Position numbers and translations under genes: made by a program | In this document: in pieces, positions 54,678-62,329 of the stretch | Position numbering within the stretch: position 1 is the stretch's first letter | Layout: every line of letters begins with the position of its first letter | NCBI GenBank assembly: GCA_964475165.1 | Contig: CAYYVN010000005.1 | Span: forward strand, 62,001-126,000 | Direction of reading: 5' to 3' | DNA: 64,000 nucleotides | DNA from: CAYUHK01 sp964475165 | Lineage (GTDB): Bacteria; Verrucomicrobiota; Kiritimatiellia; JAAZAB01 | Notes under the pieces: generated by a model | Database searches by the model: none | What the model saw: only the letters and a program-made list of their open reading frames with translations | Told to the model about the DNA's origin: nothing

Positions 54678-56780
54678 ATGCTGATGCATGCCCCTCTATA
54701 TTTTATTGCCTATCGTATCGCCAACCAGCTGCGCCGCTGGCGCCGCCCGATTGCTCTGCTGGCCTTGGGCCTCTTGGGCAGCAGCGGAGTTCAGGCCACC
54801 GATCCGGCCCTGGTCTCCGCCGCCATCCGCGACCTAACCGAAGCGCCGACACGCATCGTGTGGCGCCAGGATATGGATGATAACATTGATGCCGGCGCCT
54901 CTGAAGCCCATGCCCGGCTGATGGCCTTCGATAGCGAAGATGGCCGGGGCGAACGCGCCCTCCTGCCAACCCTGGGCAATTATAGCCGCCCGCTGATCAC
55001 GCCCCGCGGCGAGCGCGTTATTTTTTCTGACCGCCGCGTCAATAAGATCTATATCGTCAACTGGGATGGCAGCAAGCTTAAGTACTTGAGCGATGGCTAT
55101 GCCGCCGGCGTCTGGTGCGATCCAGCCAGCGGTGTGGAGTGGGTCTATAGCGGGCAGTGGGCCACCAATGCCGACGCCCTCCAGAGCATCCTGCGCGCGC
55201 CCATCGATCAACCTGATCAAATGGAAATCGTCTGGGATCGTACTCTGCTCCATCCGGACAATTTTCAATTATCCGCCGATGGCCAACTGGCCAGCGGCAC
55301 CTTCCCCTGGCCAGCCTGTGGTATTGCCGAATTGCCCAATCGGCATTGGCGCCAATATGCCACCGGCTGTTGGCCCTCCCTGGCGCCCGAAAATCAGGGC
55401 CTCTTATGGGTGTTTGATGGCGCTCATCGGAACCTGACCATCTTCCGAATCGGCACCGAGGAGCATTGGCAAATCAACATCAACCGGGCCCCGGGCGTCG
55501 GCGGCTATGAGGTTTATCATCCGCGCTGGAGCAATCGCGCCCATTGCATGGTAATGACCGGTCCCTACAAGCTGGGAACGGACGATAACCGCATTCGCGG
55601 CGGCGGGCCGGAAGTGGAAATTTTTATCGGTCGCTTCGCCGCCGATTTCCGCACCATCGAGCGCTGGGTACGCGTTACCCATAACGCCTACGCTGATTTT
55701 TGTCCGGATGTATGGATCGCCGATCCGCTGGTGACAGCGGCGCCTGCGCCCCCTCCCCGCCTGCCGCCCGTGGCTATGTCACCGGCCTGGCCCGGCAATA
55801 CTGATGAGCTGATTTTCATCTGGGAACATCGTGGGCGGCAAAACGAAATTCTGGACGCCACCGGCACAGCCGGCCGCAGCTGCCGGATTGAACCCAGAGG
55901 CGCGGCGCGTTATGGGCGTTATCTGGAAATGGATTTAGGGCAGGGCATCTTTACAGCCGAGACTGAGGCCGCCGCACACATCCTGGCCGCCTGCCGGCAC
56001 AGCAGCCAATTCAGCCTGGAAGCCGTGCTGACCCCACGCCAGCTTACAGAGCCAGCCAATCTGGAGATAGTGGCGCTGACCAGCGCCGAGCAGGGTAATT
56101 TTATCTTGAGCCAAGCAGAGGATCAGCTGCTGTGGCGTCTGCATACCCTGCCCGCGCAAGAATTAGGCCCGCCCATGAGCGTGGGCCGGTTGCGCGCCCA
56201 GGTGCCGCAGCATGTGATCATCAGCTACGCACCCGGCCAGCTGAGCTGCTTCGTGGATGGCGCCATCCAGACCAGCACCAATGCGCCGGAGGGTGGCTTG
56301 GCATCCTGGATATCCGGCGAGCTGGTTTTTGGCGACCGCCAGCGGGGCTGGCCGGGCGGGCTTGAATATCTGGCGCTATATAGCCGCGCCATCAGCGCGC
56401 CGGAAGCGCAGCAGAAATATGAGCTCCTGAAAGATAAATTGGAAGCACGCACCCCGGCCACGCGCCTGGTGGTGGAGGCGCGCCTGCTGGAGGCCACTCC
56501 GATTCCTGATCTGGCTTCCATCGCCCCCTACCGGCGCGCGCTGGTGGTGGATCGCTACAACAGCATCAAGATCATCAAGGGCGTCTACACTGAACAGCAA
56601 CTGCTGGCCGCGCGCTGGGGCATCTTAGATGGCCAGACGCCGCCCACGGCCGCGCGCCACAACAGAAAGCGCTATCGCTTGATCCTGGAGCCCTTCGAGG
56701 AACATCCCGAGCTGGAGGGCGAACGGCTGATTATGGATAGTGCGGCTTTTCTGCTGCCGCTATATTACGAAGTGGAATAA
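54678..56780 (+). CDS. Secreted protein with beta-propeller-like and LamG/concanavalin-like parts, unknown family
   Basis: I do not recognise the family of this 700-residue protein. A signal peptide (about residues 1-41, with RRWRRPIALLALGLLG and cleavage near VQA) suggests export. Residues about 45-365 contain WD40/TolB-like propeller strands (RVIFSDRRVNKIYIVNWDGSKLKYLSDG, NFQLSADGQLASG, HPRWSNRAHCMVMTG). A Pro-rich linker near 355 leads to a LamG/concanavalin-like jelly roll at about 410-590 (SFQF-type strands, LSCFVDGAIQTSTNAP, GGLEYLALYSRAIS). The end is novel. It lies between the hexapeptide transferase and MBOAT genes, so a polysaccharide-binding or -handling role is inferred. Confidence 0.7.
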   Translation: MLMHAPLYFIAYRIANQLRRWRRPIALLALGLLGSSGVQATDPALVSAAIRDLTEAPTRIVWRQDMDDNIDAGASEAHARLMAFDSEDGRGERALLPTLGNYSRPLITPRGERVIFSDRRVNKIYIVNWDGSKLKYLSDGYAAGVWCDPASGVEWVYSGQWATNADALQSILRAPIDQPDQMEIVWDRTLLHPDNFQLSADGQLASGTFPWPACGIAELPNRHWRQYATGCWPSLAPENQGLLWVFDGAHRNLTIFRIGTEEHWQININRAPGVGGYEVYHPRWSNRAHCMVMTGPYKLGTDDNRIRGGGPEVEIFIGRFAADFRTIERWVRVTHNAYADFCPDVWIADPLVTAAPAPPPRLPPVAMSPAWPGNTDELIFIWEHRGRQNEILDATGTAGRSCRIEPRGAARYGRYLEMDLGQGIFTAETEAAAHILAACRHSSQFSLEAVLTPRQLTEPANLEIVALTSAEQGNFILSQAEDQLLWRLHTLPAQELGPPMSVGRLRAQVPQHVIISYAPGQLSCFVDGAIQTSTNAPEGGLASWISGELVFGDRQRGWPGGLEYLALYSRAISAPEAQQKYELLKDKLEARTPATRLVVEARLLEATPIPDLASIAPYRRALVVDRYNSIKIIKGVYTEQQLLAARWGILDGQTPPTAARHNRKRYRLILEPFEEHPELEGERLIMDSAAFLLPLYYEVE

Positions 56781-56840
56781 AAGCTCCCCGCCGATCGAGG
56801 GCGGCGAATAATCCAGGGGGTGCACGCTCCCAGCATCTGC

Positions 56841-56860
56841 GGCCGCTGAACGCCCAGCGG
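56841..56860. repeat. Intergenic hairpin element, copy 2
   Basis: GGCCGCTG, a 6-nt loop and CAGCGG make a perfect 6-bp stem 17 nt before the MBOAT start codon; 17 of 20 positions match the copy at 36596-36615. Confidence 0.35.
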
Positions 56861-56877
56861 GCGTCGGGGGAACAGGC

Positions 56878-58332
56878 ATGGTTTTCAGTTCTCATATCTT
56901 CCTTTTTTATTTCCTGCCCCTGGCCTTGCTCTTGTATTACGCCATGCCGCGCCCGGGCAAACACCTGCTCCTAACGCTCCTCAACTATGCTTTCTATGGT
57001 TGGACCAATCCGCTCTTCATGGGGCTGATGCTCCTATCCACCCTGATCGATTATTGCGCCGGATTGCTGCTGGCTTACGATGGCTGGCGCTGGCGGGGCC
57101 CCATCCCCTTCCTGGCGCCGGGCGAGCAGCGTTCGCCCCGCCAACGCCGCGCGCTGCTTATTTCGATTGTGGCTAACCTGAGCTTGCTGGGGTTTTTCAA
57201 ATATTTCAACTTCGGCCTGGCCAACTGGAATTGGCTGGCCGAAGTCTCTGGCCTGAGCGGGTTGCACTTGGATCTCATCTTCAAAGTGACCCTGCCTCTG
57301 GGGATCAGCTTTTACACCTTTCAGTCCATGAGCTATACCATCGATATCTATCGCGGCCAGGCGCAGGCGCTGAAAAATTTTGTGGATTTTGCCTGCTATG
57401 TATCCATGTTTCCTCAACTGGTGGCCGGGCCCATCATTCGGTTTCAGGATATCGCCGACCAACTACGCCAGCGAACCTATTCCTTTGAGAAGTTTGGACG
57501 CGGAGTGGCTTTCATGAGCTTGGGCTTAGCCAAGAAAATCATGCTGGCCAATCCCTGCGGCAAGGTGGCCGATGTCGTCTTTGGCGCCGGCACCGTTGGC
57601 GCCGGCGAAGCCTGGTATGGCCTGCTGGCTTACAGCTTTCAGATTTATTTCGATTTCAGCGGCTATTCCGATATGGCCATCGGTCTGGGGCTCATGCTGG
57701 GCTTCGTCTTTGCCAAAAATTTTGATTCGCCCTATAAATCTCAATCGATCACCGAGTTCTGGCGCCGCTGGCATTTATCGCTTTCCACCTGGCTGCGCGA
57801 TAATCTCTATTTTCCGCTGGGCGGTAACCGCCGAGGCCCCTGGCGCACCTATCTCAACCTGGCCATCGTCATGTTACTGGGCGGCCTGTGGCACGGCGCC
57901 GCCTGGAACTTCATCATCTGGGGCGGCATTCATGGCTTTTTCCTGGCCTGCGAGCGCAGGCTGGGCAAGCAAAGCCTCTATCACCGCCTGCCCAGCGCCG
58001 GACGCGTCGCGCTCACCTTCCTGATCGTCTCCTTGGGCTGGGTGTTTTTCCGCGCCGCCGATCTGACCGCCGCCGGTCACTATCTGCAATGTATGCTGGG
58101 CTTGGGTGCCGTCCCGGAAAATGCGGCCCTGATCAAGGGCATCATTTATCAGCCCTACTATCTGCTAACTTTGGTGCTGGCCGCCTTCATCACCTGGCGT
58201 ATGCCGCAAACCTGGGATTGGACGCGCTCACTCTCGGTCCTCAAAGTCATCAGCGTGATCCTGCTCCTGATAGCTTCGTTGATGATCCTGAGCACTCAGG
58301 CCTATAACCCATTTATTTATTTCATCTTTTAG
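56878..58332 (+). CDS. MBOAT-family O-acyltransferase, AlgI type
   Basis: The 484-residue polytopic membrane protein resembles AlgI/PatA, which move acetyl groups across the inner membrane for polysaccharide O-acetylation. It starts with VFSSHIFLFYFLPLALLLYYAMP and has MSYTIDIYRGQ, FVAGPI-like VAGPIIRFQDIADQL, and FSGYSDMAIGLGLMLGF. The catalytic histidine is His339 in LGGLWHGAAWNFIIWGGIHG. About ten membrane helices can be placed. The two AlgJ/X-like genes follow; gap to the next is 10 nt. Confidence 0.93.
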   Translation: MVFSSHIFLFYFLPLALLLYYAMPRPGKHLLLTLLNYAFYGWTNPLFMGLMLLSTLIDYCAGLLLAYDGWRWRGPIPFLAPGEQRSPRQRRALLISIVANLSLLGFFKYFNFGLANWNWLAEVSGLSGLHLDLIFKVTLPLGISFYTFQSMSYTIDIYRGQAQALKNFVDFACYVSMFPQLVAGPIIRFQDIADQLRQRTYSFEKFGRGVAFMSLGLAKKIMLANPCGKVADVVFGAGTVGAGEAWYGLLAYSFQIYFDFSGYSDMAIGLGLMLGFVFAKNFDSPYKSQSITEFWRRWHLSLSTWLRDNLYFPLGGNRRGPWRTYLNLAIVMLLGGLWHGAAWNFIIWGGIHGFFLACERRLGKQSLYHRLPSAGRVALTFLIVSLGWVFFRAADLTAAGHYLQCMLGLGAVPENAALIKGIIYQPYYLLTLVLAAFITWRMPQTWDWTRSLSVLKVISVILLLIASLMILSTQAYNPFIYFIF

Positions 58333-58342
58333 CGAGCAGAGC

Positions 58343-60094
58343 ATGACTTCCAAAACAAACAACCCTATGCCTCCGATGAGCCCCCAGGCGGCGCCAGCCT
58401 ACTCCAGCCGTGAGGCCCAAGCCATGGCTGAAGTCGGCCGCACCACCATCCGCCCAGCTCTGGCCCGCCTGCTGACGCTGATCTTCCTCGGCGCCATCTG
58501 GCTGACGCCCCTCTGCCAGCAGCTGGTCGATATCCGCGGCTACCTGGCCGGCCAGCGCCCCACCCCACTGCCGCAATGCTATAATATCTGGCGCCAGCTG
58601 CCGGGCGTTGGCCGAGCCTTGCAAGGCGTGCCGGCCTGGCAGCGCATCAGCGCCGCTAATCAGCAGTTGATGCGCACCCTGCGCGCCTATGAAGATCAAT
58701 TGGAAAATGATTCCTATATCGGCCGGCTGATGCGCCGCCCCACTCAATACTTGCTGGCACGCTGGCTGGGTGCGGGGAATGAAAAAGTCTATATCGGCCG
58801 GTGGCCCTGGCTCTTTTATCGGCCGGAGATCGAATATCTCACCGGCCCAGGATTCCTCACAGCCCAACATCAGGCCCAGCGCCAAACAGATGGCGCCCCG
58901 GGGCAGGCTCCACCGCAAGCCGATCCGCTGCGCGCCATCCTTCATTTCCGGGAACAATTGGCTCAGCGCGGCATCGCCTTGATCGTCATGCCGACGCCGG
59001 TGAAACCCAGCTTGCAGCCCGAACAATTCACTCGCGCCTACCGCCACCGGCGCGCGTCCTTGCAAAATCCATCCTATGCTCAATTCCTGGCCGAACTGCA
59101 AAGGCAGGGCGTGCTGGTCTGTGATGTGGCCGATGCCTTGGCCAACCAGGCGGGGCAGCCGGCCTCCTATCTGGCGCTGGACACTCACTGGCGACCGGAA
59201 GCCATGGAACTGGCCGCACAAGAGTTGCAGCTCTTCATCCAAAAACACGTGCCCTTGCCGCCGGCTGAACCGTTCGCTAGCCAGACGCGCGAGCTAACAG
59301 TGCAACAGACCGGTGACCTGGCGCTGATGCTGGCCTTGCCCCCCGGCCAACTGACCTATCAGCCTGAGCGGGTCACTGTGCGCCAGACACTCTTGCCCGA
59401 TGGCGCTTACTGGCAGGCTGATCCCACGGCCGCTATCCTGGTCTTGGGCGATAGCTTCTGTAATATTTATGCGCTGCCCTCCTTGGGCTGGGGCCAAGCC
59501 GCCGGGTTGGTGGAACGGCTCAGCCATAAATTGCAACGGCCGCTGGATCGTATCACGCTGAATGATAACGGCGCTTATGCCACCCGGGCCGCATTGAGCC
59601 GCGAGCTGGCCCGCGGGCATGACCGCCTGGCCGGCAAACAGCTGGTCATCTACCAATTCACCGCGCGGGAACTGACGGAAGGCGACTGGAAAATGCTGGA
59701 GCTGACTCTCGGCCAGGCGGCGGCCCCAGGCTTCATTGCGCCACCGCCCGGCGTCACTTGGTCGGCGCGCGGCCTGGTAGGAGAGATCACGAGCGTCCCG
59801 CTGCCCGGCAGTGTTCCTTACCAGGACCATGTGCTATGCTTGCATCTGGTGGATATCGAATGCCCGGCCGCCGCCACCACCAATGCTCAGGCCGTGGTCT
59901 ATATGCAGAGCATGCGCGATAATATCTGGACCAGCGCCGCGCGCCTGCGGCCGGGCGATAAGATCAGCCTGCAGCTGCAGGCCTGGGCTGATGTGGCCAC
60001 CCTTTATGAGGGCCTCAAGCGTAGTGAACTAGACGAGCCGGAATTACAATTAGAGGAACCATGCTGGGGTGAGGCCATCAAGCTGGAACAATAA
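58343..60094 (+). CDS. AlgJ/AlgX-like polysaccharide O-acetyltransferase
   Basis: The 583-residue protein has an N-terminal cytoplasmic end of about 40 residues, one membrane helix (about 41-58) and a periplasmic SGNH-like domain. The predicted catalytic set is Asp280/His282 in LALDTHWRPEA and Ser371 in VLGDSFCNIY, as in AlgJ and AlgX. About 115 further residues near the C-terminus look like a beta-rich extra domain. It would transfer acetyl groups supplied by the MBOAT protein to an exported glycan. It is 10 nt after the MBOAT gene. Confidence 0.88.
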   Translation: MTSKTNNPMPPMSPQAAPAYSSREAQAMAEVGRTTIRPALARLLTLIFLGAIWLTPLCQQLVDIRGYLAGQRPTPLPQCYNIWRQLPGVGRALQGVPAWQRISAANQQLMRTLRAYEDQLENDSYIGRLMRRPTQYLLARWLGAGNEKVYIGRWPWLFYRPEIEYLTGPGFLTAQHQAQRQTDGAPGQAPPQADPLRAILHFREQLAQRGIALIVMPTPVKPSLQPEQFTRAYRHRRASLQNPSYAQFLAELQRQGVLVCDVADALANQAGQPASYLALDTHWRPEAMELAAQELQLFIQKHVPLPPAEPFASQTRELTVQQTGDLALMLALPPGQLTYQPERVTVRQTLLPDGAYWQADPTAAILVLGDSFCNIYALPSLGWGQAAGLVERLSHKLQRPLDRITLNDNGAYATRAALSRELARGHDRLAGKQLVIYQFTARELTEGDWKMLELTLGQAAAPGFIAPPPGVTWSARGLVGEITSVPLPGSVPYQDHVLCLHLVDIECPAAATTNAQAVVYMQSMRDNIWTSAARLRPGDKISLQLQAWADVATLYEGLKRSELDEPELQLEEPCWGEAIKLEQ

Positions 60095-60196
60095 GCGCCC
60101 GCCAGTCTGCGGAGCGGCCGGCAGGATTCGCGCGCGCGCGACGGCGCGCCCAAGGGAATGCGGAGCCTCCGCCGCGCTGGCCGAAGGATAGAACAT

Positions 60197-61258
60197 ATGA
60201 TCAGTAGATTATTAGGCATAGCGCTGCTGGCCGCTGGCTGCCAGGCCGATCCTTTCATGCCGCCAGAACCAGCGCGGCTTTTCCAGCAGCATTGTGCCTC
60301 ACTGGCTCAAGCGGCCGCGCAACAGGCCGAGCTGGCCGTGGTCGGCCAGGATGGTTGGCTTTTTCTGAGTGCCGAATTGCGCCATCTGGGTGCGGGCATC
60401 TTCTGGGGCAGCCGCGCGGCGCAGGTCAGTCAAGCGCGCCGGCCTCAGGAAGCCGATCCCCTGCCAGCTATCCTGGATTTTCATGCGCAGCTCAACAAGC
60501 TGGGGATTGAACTCTTGATCGTGCCAGTGCCGCCCAAGGCCCTTATTTATCCCGAGCAACTCCCAGCTGGTCCTTTGCCAATGGATGGTGCGCCCCAGCG
60601 CTTGGATGCTGAGCAACAGGCTTTCTATAGCCTCTTAAGCGCGCAGGGGCTCAGGCTGCTTGATCTGACACCGCTTTTTCTGGCCAACCGCTGCCAGGCC
60701 GATGGCGCCCTCTATTGCCGCCAAGACTCGCATTGGTCCGGCAAGGCCTGCGTGCTGGCAGCGCAAAGGATCGCCGAGGCTGTGCGGGCCCTGCCAGGCT
60801 ACAGCCCCACAGACGGGCCGGCGTGGACGAGCGCCTGGCACACTCTGGAAATCAGCGGGGATCTGTGGCTGAGCCTGCCAGCCGCGGCGCGGCCGGAGAA
60901 GGAACGGATACGCGTCCGACGGATCAGCCGGCTGGACGGCGCGCAGCCGGCTACGACAGACCAAAGCAGTCCCTTCATCCTGCTGGGCGATAGCCACAAT
61001 CTTATTTTCCATGCCGGCGCTGACATGCAAACCAGCTCGGCCGGCCTGGCGGATCAACTCGCTTTGGAATTGGGGCAAGCGGTGGACTTGGTTGCCGTGC
61101 GCGGCTCTGGCTCCACACCGGCGCGCATCAACCTGTTGCGGCGCGCGCAAAAAAATGCGGATTATTGGCAGCCTAAGCGGGTGGTGATCTGGTGCTTTGC
61201 GGCCCGGGAATTCACCACCAGCGATGGCTGGCGTAAAGTGCCCATCACCCCGCCCTGA
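60197..61258 (+). CDS. Second AlgJ/AlgX-like O-acetyltransferase, lipoprotein form
   Basis: The 353-residue protein begins with a short lipoprotein signal peptide ending in LAAGC (Cys15). The SGNH-like domain has VVGQDGWLFLSAELRHL, typical for the AlgX/AlgJ family, Asp177/His179 in CRQDSHWSG, and Ser266 in LLGDSHNLI. It is about half homologous in layout to the upstream 583-residue protein but shorter and lipid-anchored. ATG 60197 is used because it starts the signal peptide. It is the last gene of the O-acetylation set. Confidence 0.85.
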   Translation: MISRLLGIALLAAGCQADPFMPPEPARLFQQHCASLAQAAAQQAELAVVGQDGWLFLSAELRHLGAGIFWGSRAAQVSQARRPQEADPLPAILDFHAQLNKLGIELLIVPVPPKALIYPEQLPAGPLPMDGAPQRLDAEQQAFYSLLSAQGLRLLDLTPLFLANRCQADGALYCRQDSHWSGKACVLAAQRIAEAVRALPGYSPTDGPAWTSAWHTLEISGDLWLSLPAAARPEKERIRVRRISRLDGAQPATTDQSSPFILLGDSHNLIFHAGADMQTSSAGLADQLALELGQAVDLVAVRGSGSTPARINLLRRAQKNADYWQPKRVVIWCFAAREFTTSDGWRKVPITPP

Positions 61259-61331
61259 TCCAGGCGCGGCAAGCCGGCGGAGGTGGGAACGCACCCTGCG
61301 CATGCTGGTGATGATCAATCTAAGGAGAGAG

Positions 61332-61404
<73 letters not shown>

Positions 61405-61411
61405 GCCGGAC

Positions 61412-61440
61412 ACAGTAGAAAAAGCGGGCCAGAAATGCAA
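61412..61440 (-). promoter_or_regulatory. Candidate promoter of tRNA-Lys
   Basis: On the reverse strand TTGCAT (61435-61440) and TACTGT (61412-61417) are 17 nt apart, 8 nt before the mature tRNA 5' end, consistent with a short tRNA leader. Confidence 0.5.
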
Positions 61441-61456
61441 CTCCCGAAAAAAAGCT

Positions 61457-62329
61457 TTACTGTGAGGCGCGCAAGGCCGCTGACGGGCGCGCCAAGACCA
61501 GATCGCCCAGGCGGCAGCCGAGTTCTTGAGCCACCAGCGCGCATTTGGCTTTCAGCAGGAAATAAAAATTGCCAGGCTGATCGTCGCAGGTTTCAAAATT
61601 GCCATGGCCCTTGGCCAAAATCACATCAGCCCGCTCCACGGCTTGCCTGAATTCCTCGGAGATATTGGCCCAATTCACGCCGATATCGGCCCCGCCGGTT
61701 TCGATGACTGGCACCAGGCTCAGCATGCCCACCGCCTCGGCATCCACCAAGGTGGCATCATTGATGATCGGCCCGGATTTGACGCTATAGGTAACTGCCG
61801 TGCCGGTCTTCAAGATTTGTTCCACCAGCAGCGTATCGAAGACGATCTCGCCGGCGTTATCGCCCAGGTAGAGCAAGCGCCGCCCCGGACCCAGTTCCTG
61901 GCGGAAAGATTCCAGCGCCGAGATGGCCAGGGGCTGGCTCATAAGCGCCAGGATATCCTTGGTGATATCGAACTCGTGAGCGATGCCCAAGTCGATGACA
62001 TTGCCGGCGGCGGCGGCGCGTAACGCTTCGAGCAGCGCATCGGATGCCGCGGCTACTCTTTGCCGCACGGCCGGCAGCACTTCAAGCGCCGTGCGATTGG
62101 CGGCCTGTTTGTGAGCCAGGTAAGGATCGGGATTGCCGGTTAGTTCGGCCACGATCCGATAGGCCGGTTGGGATAATTGGGCGGGCGACTGATCCAACGT
62201 AGCCTGGGCGGCATAGGCGGCCACGCGGGTCAGGATACGCTGCTGCAAGCTTTCATCGCTGGTAACCGCGCGCGCCGTATTCAGCGCCTGCCTAAAGAGG
62301 CATAGCATGCATTCCGGTGTGGCTTTCAT
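61457..62329 (-). CDS. DUF89 (ARMT1-like) metal-dependent phosphatase family protein
   Basis: The 290-residue protein has the DUF89 metal-site motifs: GDNAGE with Asp157/Asn158, ND at 190-191 (SGPIINDATL) and KGHGNFET at 240-247. The N-terminus carries CMLC (7-10), a cysteine pair seen in a subgroup of the family. DUF89 proteins are proposed damage-control phosphatases for sugar phosphates; in bacteria the substrate is mostly unknown. The start overlaps the debranching-enzyme stop by 4 bases (ATGA at 62326-62329). The coupling suggests a link to glycogen or sugar-phosphate metabolism. Confidence 0.88.
   Translation of the reverse strand: MKATPECMLCLFRQALNTARAVTSDESLQQRILTRVAAYAAQATLDQSPAQLSQPAYRIVAELTGNPDPYLAHKQAANRTALEVLPAVRQRVAAASDALLEALRAAAAGNVIDLGIAHEFDITKDILALMSQPLAISALESFRQELGPGRRLLYLGDNAGEIVFDTLLVEQILKTGTAVTYSVKSGPIINDATLVDAEAVGMLSLVPVIETGGADIGVNWANISEEFRQAVERADVILAKGHGNFETCDDQPGNFYFLLKAKCALVAQELGCRLGDLVLARPSAALRASQ

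Noticed and set aside
58322..59248. Reverse frame of 308 codons over the AlgJ-like gene
   Set aside because: It is antisense to a gene with conserved catalytic motifs and shows no domain of its own.
61465..61500. Hairpin near the end of the DUF89 gene followed at a distance by a T-run
   Set aside because: The T-run is about a dozen bases from the stem and the stem is inside the coding end, so it does not fit an intrinsic terminator well.
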